From Victivallales bacterium (GTDB lineage: Bacteria > Verrucomicrobiota > Lentisphaeria > Oligosphaerales > Oligosphaeraceae), in the NCBI GenBank assembly GCA_900771165.1, contig CAAGMX010000299.1, forward strand, positions 1 to 5,450: a stretch of DNA of 5,450 bases, read 5' to 3'. Made by a program: the position numbers and the translations under genes. The notes below the pieces were generated by a model. That model saw nothing but the letters and a program-made list of their open reading frames with translations. It ran no database searches and was not told the origin of the DNA. Shown here piece after piece: positions 1 to 5,450 of this stretch (positions are counted from its first letter, which is position 1; each line of letters starts with the position of its first letter).

Positions 1-963
1 ACCAACGAGAACCCCTATCCCCCCTCCCCCCGGGTGGGAGAGGTGGCCCGGAGTTTTGACTGGCAGCAGCTCCGCCTCTATCCGGAGCCCACCGCCGCCC
101 CCCTGCGGGCCTGCGCCAGCCGGATCTTCGGACTCCCCCAGGAATGCATCCTCTGCGGCAATGGCTCCGATGACCTGCTGACCATCGCCCTGCGCACCTT
201 CGTGGGGGCCGGAGAGGCCTTCGCCTTCCCCGAACCCAGCTACTCCCTCTATCCCGTCCTGGCCGACCTCCAGGGGGCCCGCCATCGTCCCATCACCCTG
301 ACAGAGGACTTCCAGCTTCCCGAGGACATCCTCCGTCAGGCGGGAGACGCCAGACTCCTGATGCTGGCCCGTCCCAACGCCCCTACGGGCAACTCCTTCC
401 CCAAGGAAACCATCCGGCAGCTCTGCCGGGACTTCGACGGGGTGGTCTGGATAGACGAGGCCTATGCGGATTTCGCAGAGGACAACTGCCTGGATCTGGT
501 TCCCGAATTTTCCAACGTGGTGGTCTCCCGGACCTTTTCCAAGAGCTACTCCCTGGCGGGTCTTCGTCTGGGCGTGGCCTTTGGCGCCCCGGGGCTGATT
601 GCGGAGATGAACAAGCTGAAGGATTCCTACAACACGGACCGCTTTGCCCAGGCCGTGGGCATGGCCGCCCTGGAGGATCAGGAGTATCTTCGCCAGAGCG
701 TCTCCCGGGTGAAGGCCACCCGTCAGAAGACCGCCGCTGCGCTGAAGAAGCTGGGGTGCACCGTCCTGCCCTCCCAGACCAACTTCCTGCTGGTGCGTCC
801 TGCCCGCCAGGCCGCCCGCCCGCTCTTCCTGGCCCTGCGCCAGGAAGGTCTGCTGGTGCGCCACTTCTCCCTGCCCAGAGTGGAGGAATATCTCCGGGTG
901 ACCATCGGCACGGAGGAACAGATGGACACCTTCCTCCAGGCTATGGCCCGGCTGGACCAGTAG
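1..963 (+). CDS. hisC: Histidinol-phosphate aminotransferase, 5'-truncated by window edge
   Basis: PLP-dependent cytosolic enzyme of histidine biosynthesis. It interconverts imidazole-acetol phosphate plus glutamate with histidinol phosphate plus 2-oxoglutarate. The frame is open from base 1 and begins TNENPYPPSP, the conserved substrate-loop motif near the start of HisC, so the GTG at 34 is internal. About 25-35 residues are probably missing upstream; 320 are visible. Counting from the first visible codon: GNGSDD at 53-58 (cofactor phosphate loop), PNAPTG at 125-130, IDEAY at 151-155 with Asp152 expected to contact the PLP pyridine nitrogen, SRTFSKSYSLAGLRLG with the Schiff-base Lys181 and Arg189, and LRVTIGT near the end with Arg299 expected to bind the substrate carboxylate. 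All key residues are present, so the enzyme should be active. It is the first visible gene of a unit with lplA and lpxK. Other class I/II aminotransferases are possible, but the N-terminal motif and C-terminal LRVTIGTEEQ favour HisC. Confidence 0.93.
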   Translation, partial: TNENPYPPSPRVGEVARSFDWQQLRLYPEPTAAPLRACASRIFGLPQECILCGNGSDDLLTIALRTFVGAGEAFAFPEPSYSLYPVLADLQGARHRPITLTEDFQLPEDILRQAGDARLLMLARPNAPTGNSFPKETIRQLCRDFDGVVWIDEAYADFAEDNCLDLVPEFSNVVVSRTFSKSYSLAGLRLGVAFGAPGLIAEMNKLKDSYNTDRFAQAVGMAALEDQEYLRQSVSRVKATRQKTAAALKKLGCTVLPSQTNFLLVRPARQAARPLFLALRQEGLLVRHFSLPRVEEYLRVTIGTEEQMDTFLQAMARLDQ

Positions 964-984
964 GCCCCCCGGAAAGCCCCGCCC

Positions 985-1644
985 ATGATTGTGGAATACC
1001 TCCCCGGCACGGATCCTCAGGAGAATGCTGCCCGGGAGGAAAGCCTTTTCCGACACCGCCCCTTTGACGGCCAGCCGCAGCTGCTCTTCTACACCAACCG
1101 GGAATGTGTCCAGTGCGGGCGGAACCAGGATCCCGCCTGGGAGTGCGATCTGGCCTGGTGCCGTCGGGAGGGGATTCCCGTCCTGAGGAGAATTTCCGGC
1201 GGCGGCACCGTCTGGCACGATCCCGGCAACCAGAACTACGCCTTCCTTCTGCCCCGGGAGATGTACTCCCCGGAGCGCATCCTGGCCCTGGTGGTGGAGG
1301 CCCTGCGGCGTATCGGGGTGACCGATGCCCGGTTCTGCTCACGCTACAGCGTCTGGCACGGTCCCTGGAAGATCTCCGGCAGCGCCTTCGCCCTTTCCGG
1401 GCCCGCCGCCCTTCTCCACGGCTGCCTTCCCTTCACCGCGGATCTTTCCCGGCTGGAACGGGCCCTCCAGGCTCCGCCCCCGGAAAGCCGGGAGCTGGGC
1501 CGGGGCAAAGTGGCCTCCGTCCGCTCTCCCGTGACCAACATCGCCCCCCTCTGCCCCGAACCCGAACTCTGCCGCCAGGAATTCTGCCGCCAGCTGACCC
1601 AGCTGGCCCAGGAGGCCCTGACGCCTCCCTCCCCCCGCCTCTAG
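985..1644 (+). CDS. lplA: Lipoate-protein ligase A family protein, short form
   Basis: 219 residues of the LplA/LipB/biotin-ligase fold. The family activates lipoate with ATP to lipoyl-AMP and transfers it to a lysine of lipoyl domains (2-oxoacid dehydrogenases, glycine cleavage H protein) in the cytosol. Visible motifs are RRISGGGTVWHDPGNQNY at 68-85 (the family's RRxSGGGxVxHDxGN lipoyl/adenylate loop), KISGSA with the expected catalytic Lys129, HG at 145-146, TADL, and VASVRSPVTNI near the C-terminus. The RRxSGGG form fits ligases better than the RPTGGR form of the octanoyltransferases LipM/LipL. E. coli LplA is about 338 residues; the C-terminal accessory domain is absent here. The usual Asn-Asp just before the catalytic lysine segment is replaced by YSVWHGPW. 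The ATG lies 21 bases after the hisC stop; only a weak GGAAAG (971-976) precedes it. An octanoyl-transfer role cannot be excluded. Confidence 0.9.
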   Translation: MIVEYLPGTDPQENAAREESLFRHRPFDGQPQLLFYTNRECVQCGRNQDPAWECDLAWCRREGIPVLRRISGGGTVWHDPGNQNYAFLLPREMYSPERILALVVEALRRIGVTDARFCSRYSVWHGPWKISGSAFALSGPAALLHGCLPFTADLSRLERALQAPPPESRELGRGKVASVRSPVTNIAPLCPEPELCRQEFCRQLTQLAQEALTPPSPRL

Positions 1645-1652
1645 CCAGGCGC

Positions 1653-1675
1653 AAAGGGGAGACCCTCTCCCTTTT
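1653..1675 (+). other. Hairpin between lplA and lpxK
   Basis: Arms 1653-1662 (AAAGGGGAGA) and 1666-1675 (TCTCCCTTTT) pair over ten positions, one of them G-U, around a CCC loop. The stem lies 8 bases after the lplA stop and 29 bases before the lpxK ATG. The four T are part of the stem rather than a free tail, so it looks more like an attenuator or mRNA-processing/stability hairpin than a full terminator. Any function is inferred. Confidence 0.45.
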
Positions 1676-1704
1676 CCCGCAACCGCCTTCCCCTTTCCGT
1701 TGTC

Positions 1705-2886
1705 ATGTCCCTCCAGGACCTATCCGAAAGAATTGAGCAATACGTGGTGGAGATCATCAACGGCCAGCGCCGGGATGGTTTTGCCGCCTATCTGCGGATG
1801 GTTCTCTTCGGCCTGTCCCGTCTCTACCACTCTGCCGTCCAGCTGCGTCTGGCGCTATACAATGCGGGGATTCTCCGGCAGCACGTCATCGGCTGCTTTG
1901 TGGTGAGCGTCGGCAATCTCACCACAGGCGGCACGGGCAAGACCCCCGTGGTGGAACTTCTGGCCAAGACCCTGACCCAGCGGGGGAAACGGGTGGCCAT
2001 TCTCTCCCGGGGCTACCGCAGCAAGCCCCGGCCCTGGTGGTATCGCATGAAGTGCCTCTTCTCCGGCAATCCGGAGGTGGTCCCTCCCCGGGTGGTCTCC
2101 GACGGCACCCAGGTCCTGCTGGATTCCGGACAGGCAGGAGACGAACCCTTCATGCTAGCCAAAAATCTCCTGGGGACCCCCGCCTGCCCCGGCGCCATGG
2201 TCGTGGTGGATAAAAACCGTTTCAAGGGAGGCACTTATGCCATTTCCAAAGGAGCCGACACCCTGATCCTGGACGACGGCTTCCAGTATCTCCGGCTCCG
2301 CCCCTGGACCAACATCCTCCTGGTGGACTCCACCAACCCCTTCCACAACCACGAGATGCTCCCCTGCGGAATGCTGCGGGAGCCCATTGAGAATCTCCGG
2401 CGGGCGGACTACATCTTTCTGACCAAATCCGACGGGCGGGACTTTCATCATCTCCGGAAGTTCCTGAAGCGTCACAATCCCCTGGCGGAAATCATCGAGT
2501 GCAACCATGTCCCCAAGCACCTCCAGGAGGTGACCGGGGATTCCCGGGAGGAGCTTTCCTTCCTCCGGGGGAAGAAGGTGGCCTCCCTGAGCGCCATCGC
2601 CGTTCCGGAGAGTTTCAACCGGTATCTCCGGCAGCTGGGGGCCACCATTGTCTACCAGCAGCATTTTGCCGACCATCACCGCTATCATCCGGAAGAGCTG
2701 GCCTCCTTCGGGAAGAAGGCCCGGAAGGCCGGGGCGGAACTGATTGTCACCACGGAGAAGGATGCGGTGCGCCTTCCCAAGCTGCCCGAAGGCATTCTGC
2801 CCACATACTACCTCCGGGTGGAGATTATCATCCTGAAGGGCCAGGAAGCCTTCAACCGATGCGTGGCCCAAATCTGTCTCGGATAA
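1705..2886 (+). CDS. lpxK: Tetraacyldisaccharide 4'-kinase (lipid A synthesis)
   Basis: Inner-membrane-associated kinase that phosphorylates the 4' position of the tetraacyl-disaccharide-1-phosphate to give lipid IVA, a late step of lipid A synthesis. Its presence implies a Gram-negative envelope. Seen in the 393 residues: P-loop [12 protein letters not shown] at 70-81, ILSRGYRSK just after it, GDEP at 145-148 (Asp146 matches the catalytic Asp of characterised LpxK), LILDDGFQ with Asp190-Asp191, [26 protein letters not shown] at 323-328 (His of the catalytic region) and [10 protein letters not shown] from 349. The protein is longer than E. coli LpxK (about 328). There is an N-terminal extension of about 60 residues with an amphipathic/hydrophobic stretch (residues 27-67) likely to anchor it to the membrane, and a basic, aromatic insertion ([13 protein letters not shown]) between SRGYRSK and GDEP. 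DDGFQY replaces the common DDGFQH. The start is the ATG at 1705; no Shine-Dalgarno sequence is visible, only a pyrimidine-rich leader. Confidence 0.96.
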   Translation: MSLQDLSERIEQYVVEIINGQRRDGFAAYLRMVLFGLSRLYHSAVQLRLALYNAGILRQHVIGCFVVSVGNLTTGGTGKTPVVELLAKTLTQRGKRVAILSRGYRSKPRPWWYRMKCLFSGNPEVVPPRVVSDGTQVLLDSGQAGDEPFMLAKNLLGTPACPGAMVVVDKNRFKGGTYAISKGADTLILDDGFQYLRLRPWTNILLVDSTNPFHNHEMLPCGMLREPIENLRRADYIFLTKSDGRDFHHLRKFLKRHNPLAEIIECNHVPKHLQEVTGDSREELSFLRGKKVASLSAIAVPESFNRYLRQLGATIVYQQHFADHHRYHPEELASFGKKARKAGAELIVTTEKDAVRLPKLPEGILPTYYLRVEIIILKGQEAFNRCVAQICLG

Positions 2887-2906
2887 CCCCACACCCCCGG
2901 AAAATT

Positions 2907-2935
2907 GGATTTTTTTGCTCAAAATCCTTTTTTTT
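2907..2935 (+). terminator. Rho-independent terminator after lpxK
   Basis: A perfect 7-bp stem, GGATTTT (2907-2913) with AAAATCC (2921-2927), encloses the loop TTTGCTC and is followed by eight T (2928-2935). It lies 20 bases after the lpxK stop. An outer pair GGAAAA (2899-2904) with TTTTCC (2932-2937) could lengthen the stem but would consume the T-run. The stem is AT-rich, so its strength is uncertain, but position and layout are typical. It should end the hisC-lplA-lpxK unit. Confidence 0.8.
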
Positions 2936-2944
2936 CCTGTACAG

Positions 2945-2985
2945 AGAGTGATTTTTTGATTATTTTTCCTAAACTATAGGAAATG
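2945..2985 (+). promoter_or_regulatory. Probable promoter region of the 3065 gene
   Basis: This strongly AT-rich patch in a GC-rich window follows a terminator and precedes the next gene by about 80 bases. Candidate -10 boxes are TAAACT (2970-2975) and TATAGG (2975-2980). Upstream candidates such as GTGATT (2948-2953) or TTGATT (2956-2961) are weak or badly spaced. I therefore call the region, not a specific pair of boxes. The transcript would carry an 80-90 base leader rich in C runs (six C ending at 3010, eight C at 3018-3025). Confidence 0.45.
2965..2983. promoter_or_regulatory. Perfect inverted repeat, possible operator
   Basis: TTTCCTA (2965-2971), a 5-base spacer AACTA, then TAGGAAA (2977-2983) form an exact dyad overlapping both candidate -10 boxes of the 3065 gene. 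Its size and place suit the binding site of a dimeric repressor or activator. As RNA it would be a weak 7-bp hairpin without a T-run, so it is less likely a terminator. The dyad is certain; its function is inferred. Confidence 0.4.
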
Positions 2986-3064
2986 CCCGAGAGAGGCGAC
3001 GGGTCCCCCCTTGCCCTCCCCCCCCTTTTTGACGACGCCTCACCCCCACCCACCGCCACCTTTT

Positions 3065-4861
3065 ATGCTAAAAATCTTCCGTTTCGCCCTCCTCACGGCC
3101 ATTCTCGGGTGCGTCTCCACCCTTTGCGCCCAGGAGCTCTCCCTCATCCCCGAAAGCGCCCTCTCCCCCGCCCGGGTGCAGCGGCTGAACCAGATGCTGC
3201 AGGAGAAGGCCGGACAGTTGGGCGAAAAGGCGACGGCAGAGGCCCTGGCCCAGGCAGTCCAGGCGGATTTTCTGGCCAGCGAGGCCGTCCTGGCCTCTGG
3301 CGGGAAGGAGGCTTACATCTCCGAGGATGTCACCCTCCGGAAGATCCAGGAGAAACTGACCCAGGACGCCCTGGCGAAATATCCGGAATACACCCACGAC
3401 GCCCTGGTCCGGCAGTCCGAGAAGCTCTTCCCCCTGTATACCAAGGGGGAGCGGGTCTCCATCAATGTCCGCACCAACCCCAAGAAGACGGTGAATGTGA
3501 AGGGTCCCTACGGGGGCACCAGCGGCGGCAAGGTCTTCATCGGCAGCAACTCCTACAACCTGGCGGACATGGCGGGGATTCCCGGCAACGACGGTCCCGA
3601 GGGTGAGATTGCCAAATTCGACCCGGCCACCAATGCCCGGTATCGCCGTCAGTGGCAGGAGGACTATGCCCGGGAGAGTGCCGTTGGCCGGGCCCAGTTC
3701 CTGGAGGATGCGGACCGGAAGCGGGAATACGCCCGCCGGCAGCACGAGGAGGATTTCCTGGAGAACGAGAAGCGTGGCTACACCTTCTTCCAGGAGCGCT
3801 GGTTCGCCCCGGAGGAGCTGGTGGAGGAATGCGCCACCCTGCTGGCCGAGCAGCTCTACCAGGCCAGCAGCAAGGCCCGGAGCCGGGATCAGGCCAGACA
3901 GCGGGAGGCCGTGGAGTCCCAGGGCTTCATGACTTCCCACAGCGTGGCCGTGGCTCCCTCCAGCCATTTCCCCTCGGCGGAGAAGGTGATCCGCCAGAAT
4001 GCGGAGGCGGAGCGTCGCCGGGCGGAACTGCGGGCCCAGCGTGAGCAGGAGGCGGAGCTGATGGCGGAGCGGGCCAAAGAGGAGGCCCGTCAGAACGAGC
4101 TTCGCCGCCAGCGGGAGGCGGAACGCCGGGTGCGCCAGGCCCAGGAGCGGGAGGCGGAACTGGAAGACCAGGGAATCTCCTTCACCGTCTACGCCATCGG
4201 CGGCGTGGTCATCGTTCTGCTCTGCCTGGGCATTGGATGGTGGCTCAACTACCGCAAGGGCGAGGACGAGCTGGATGTCTCCAAGTTCTATGAGGGCAAG
4301 GGAAAACTCCAGCAGGAGTTCTGGGATGCCGCCGCCGCGGATCCGGACCACTTCAAATACGTGTCCTACCTCTTCCCCAGCATGGAAAGCGCCAGGGAAG
4401 CCCTCCTCCGGCTCTCCTACATCAGCACCGACGAACTGGGGAACATCATCAGCAAGCGGGACGATCTGCGCTACGGGTGCTACGAGCATCAGAACGGGGC
4501 TGTGGCCTTCATCGGCAGCACCACTCTGAACTACGCCCGGTGGCGGGAAGCCTCCATGACCTGGCCCGAACTCCCCTTCGCCAACTACTTCAAGGTCTCC
4601 TCCGAGCCCCACGTCAGCATGCTTGCCCCTGACATGAACAAGCTGAAGAGCATGGGTCTCCACGTGGAGAGCCTGGGTGCCGAAGATGTGCGGATGGACA
4701 CCGGCGAAATCAACCGCGTGTACCGCTTCAAGGCCGCCACCCGCGGCGAGGCCATCACCCTGCTGGAATCCTTCGACATCCGGGAAGAAGGTCTGGTGGT
4801 GCGTGTCCAGACGGCCGACGGCGAATTCGGCAAGGACATCCACGGGATCTTCGCCGGCTAA
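3065..4861 (+). CDS. Unrecognised single-pass membrane protein: signal peptide, coiled coil, membrane helix, cytosolic domain
   Basis: I do not recognise this 598-residue protein. The ATG at 3065 is chosen because it begins a good signal peptide (MLKIFRF, hydrophobic 7-20, likely cut after CA at 21-22). The alternative ATG at 3011 would add 18 proline-rich residues in front of it. Cys16 in ILGC is a poor lipobox match. Residues 23-372 should be exported. They include a beta-rich segment at 130-168 (alternating hydrophobics, GPYGGTSGGKVFIGS) that may be a small SH3-like barrel, a GYTFFQERWFAPEE motif at 238-251, and a very charged Glu/Arg/Ala coiled coil at about 305-369. A membrane helix spans 373-396; acidic residues before it and RKGE after it place the C-terminus in the cytosol. 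Residues 399-598 look like a folded domain (FPSMESAREALLRLSYI, YGCYEHQNGAVAFIGS, NYARWREAS). This suggests a link between envelope and cytosol, but no function can be assigned. The gene appears to be transcribed alone between two terminators. No Shine-Dalgarno sequence is visible. Confidence 0.88.
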   Translation: MLKIFRFALLTAILGCVSTLCAQELSLIPESALSPARVQRLNQMLQEKAGQLGEKATAEALAQAVQADFLASEAVLASGGKEAYISEDVTLRKIQEKLTQDALAKYPEYTHDALVRQSEKLFPLYTKGERVSINVRTNPKKTVNVKGPYGGTSGGKVFIGSNSYNLADMAGIPGNDGPEGEIAKFDPATNARYRRQWQEDYARESAVGRAQFLEDADRKREYARRQHEEDFLENEKRGYTFFQERWFAPEELVEECATLLAEQLYQASSKARSRDQARQREAVESQGFMTSHSVAVAPSSHFPSAEKVIRQNAEAERRRAELRAQREQEAELMAERAKEEARQNELRRQREAERRVRQAQEREAELEDQGISFTVYAIGGVVIVLLCLGIGWWLNYRKGEDELDVSKFYEGKGKLQQEFWDAAAADPDHFKYVSYLFPSMESAREALLRLSYISTDELGNIISKRDDLRYGCYEHQNGAVAFIGSTTLNYARWREASMTWPELPFANYFKVSSEPHVSMLAPDMNKLKSMGLHVESLGAEDVRMDTGEINRVYRFKAATRGEAITLLESFDIREEGLVVRVQTADGEFGKDIHGIFAG

Positions 4862-4873
4862 CCAGAATCGCCA

Positions 4874-4890
4874 AGAGGCTCTTTGCCTCT
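4874..4890 (+). other. Small hairpin after the membrane-protein gene
   Basis: AGAGGC (4874-4879), loop TCTTT, GCCTCT (4885-4890) form a perfect 6-bp stem 12 bases after the stop codon. No T-run follows, so it is not a terminator alone. It sits just before the larger hairpin and may protect the 3' end of the mRNA. The structure is seen; the role is inferred. Confidence 0.45.
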
Positions 4891-4899
4891 GACATCCCT

Positions 4900-4968
4900 C
4901 CCCTGCCACGGGGCTCGTCCACCATGCGAAAGCATGGGACCAGTCCTCCTGGCAGGGGTTCTTTTTTT
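4900..4968 (+). terminator. Large terminator-like hairpin with GAAA tetraloop
   Basis: The outer stem CCCCTGCCA (4900-4908) pairs perfectly with TGGCAGGGG (4950-4958). Inside, GTC (4917-4919) pairs with GAC (4938-4940), and CCATGC (4922-4927) pairs with GCATGG (4932-4937) around a GAAA loop. Four more pairs may form between GGGG (4910-4913) and TTCC-type bases at 4946-4949, one of them G-U. TTC and then seven T (4962-4968) follow, so it has the layout of an intrinsic terminator. At 59 nt the hairpin is much longer than usual, so a stable 3' RNA or small RNA end is also possible. Confidence 0.75.
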
Positions 4969-4989
4969 CCCGATTTCCTCCCCTGGCGC

Positions 4990-4995
4990 GAAGGA
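4990..4995 (+). promoter_or_regulatory. Ribosome binding site deciding the 5005 start
   Basis: GAAGGA matches a Shine-Dalgarno core and ends nine bases before the GTG at 5005. It is the best such site in the window and supports that GTG over the in-frame ATG at 4924, which lies inside the terminator hairpin and has no such site. Confidence 0.55.
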
Positions 4996-5004
4996 CACAC
5001 CACG

Positions 5005-5450
5005 GTGACGCAGATCCCTCTGGAGTTTCAAGAGCCATTTTCCTCCTCCTCCTCCTCCCCAAGGGATCCCTTCCCCCAAAAGCACGAAAGGATCCCCATC
5101 TCCGAGGCCATCCGCCTGCATCTTCATCTCCCCCGTTCTCTCCAGGCAAGGCTCCTGAAAACCACGCCCCGGAGCTGCCAATATTGGGCCAAGGGGATCC
5201 ATCGTCCCTGGCCCGGGAAAATTCAGAGGGCGCTTCGGCAGGCCAAAGCGGAACATCTCCTGGAAACCCTTCCCCCCAAGACAACGGTTCCCTCCTTCAC
5301 CTCTGCCCAGGAAAAGGAACTGGATTTCCTTCTCCTCTTCTGGAAACTGGCCAAACTCCACTTCTTCCTGCAGACATTCCTCCCCGGCCATCTCCATATC
5401 CTGAGGCAACATATGCAGGCCACCCTGGTCTATCCTCCCCATCCCCCCGG
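5005..5450 (+). CDS. Hypothetical protein, possible helix-turn-helix, 3'-truncated by window edge
   Basis: The frame is open with no stop from the GTG at 5005 to the last base (148 codons). By hand count about 70% of codons end in G or C, first positions are near 60% and second positions near 40%, the order expected of a real gene in this genome. I do not recognise the product. It starts VTQIPLEFQEPF, then has six serines (13-18) and a basic stretch. Residues 44-77 (LQARLLKTTPRSCQYWAKG followed by IHRPWPGKIQRAL) resemble the layout of an XRE/Cro-type helix-turn-helix: helix, turn, then a recognition helix with a Trp and GxxRP. A Lys/Gln/Leu-rich helical part with aromatic residues (FLLLFWKLAKLHFFL) follows at about 110-125. 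No promoter is evident between the preceding T-run (4968) and the start. An in-frame ATG at 4924 would add 27 residues. The antisense frame is also open but looks like a shadow. Confidence 0.6.
   Translation, partial: MTQIPLEFQEPFSSSSSSPRDPFPQKHERIPISEAIRLHLHLPRSLQARLLKTTPRSCQYWAKGIHRPWPGKIQRALRQAKAEHLLETLPPKTTVPSFTSAQEKELDFLLLFWKLAKLHFFLQTFLPGHLHILRQHMQATLVYPPHPP
5041..5058 (+). repeat. (TCC)6 microsatellite
   Basis: Six exact TCC units lie in the reading frame starting at 5005 and encode Ser13-Ser18. Gain or loss of units would change the serine count without shifting the frame. Confidence 0.9.

Noticed and set aside
2155..2922. 255-codon - strand frame over lpxK
   Set aside because: Antisense shadow of a confidently identified gene.
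2937..2944. CTGTACAG palindrome after the lpxK terminator
   Set aside because: Eight bases only; likely chance.
3011..3064. Upstream ATG extending the membrane protein by 18 residues
   Set aside because: It would place a proline-rich stretch before the signal peptide; the ATG at 3065 gives a normal one.
2983..3606. 207-codon + frame starting before the membrane-protein gene
   Set aside because: It overlaps that gene out of frame; the translation is Pro/Gly/Arg-rich with no domain, typical of a frame shadow in GC-rich DNA.
4030..4165. Repeated GGAGGCGGA-like DNA units
   Set aside because: They arise from the Glu-Ala/Arg coiled-coil codons and are not exact or evenly spaced.
4924..5004. In-frame ATG extending the 5005 gene by 27 residues
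   Set aside because: It lies in the terminator stem, lacks a ribosome binding site, and the added residues look random.
5064..5200. Three GGATCC sites within 137 bases
   Set aside because: Slight clustering of a GC-rich hexamer inside a reading frame; sites also occur elsewhere in the window and no function is suggested.
3068..5284. 738-codon open frame on the - strand
   Set aside because: It is codon-aligned with the + gene, so stops need the rare codons TTA, CTA and TCA on the + strand, which a GC-rich gene avoids. It also crosses the terminator. The translation is low in complexity.
4858..5442. 194-codon open frame on the - strand
   Set aside because: It is codon-aligned antisense to the 5005 frame, rich in glycine runs, and spans the terminator hairpin. 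Base composition by codon position favours the + strand.

Overview
The window is GC-rich and all its genes lie on the + strand. It reads as part of the chromosome of a Gram-negative bacterium: there is a lipid A kinase gene (lpxK) and a protein with an export signal. The N-terminal extension and central insertion of the LpxK protein resemble, from memory, homologues from the Verrucomicrobiota (Akkermansia-like relatives). I suggest that phylum with moderate confidence; nothing else in the window fixes the taxonomy.

Positions 1-2935 look like one transcription unit. It starts with the 3' part of hisC (histidine biosynthesis, start outside the window). After 21 bases comes a short lipoate-protein ligase (lplA), and after 60 more bases lpxK (lipid A 4'-kinase). 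A hairpin with a run of eight T closes the unit. The three genes serve unrelated pathways, so they probably share transcription rather than a common job.

Positions 2936-3064 are an AT-rich patch followed by a C-rich leader. The patch carries a perfect 7+7 base inverted repeat and probably the promoter of the next gene. Positions 3065-4861 encode a 598-residue protein that I do not recognise. In order it has a signal peptide, an exported region with a small beta-rich segment, a highly charged coiled coil, one membrane helix and a cytosolic domain of about 200 residues. It is the most interesting gene here.

Two hairpins follow it. The second is large, has a GAAA tetraloop and a T-run, and is a likely terminator. 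From 5005 a further reading frame (GTG start with a Shine-Dalgarno-like AAGGA) runs open to the window edge. Its base composition by codon position looks like coding sequence, and it may contain a helix-turn-helix. I see no RNA genes, CRISPR arrays, insertion sequences or clear signs of mobile DNA.
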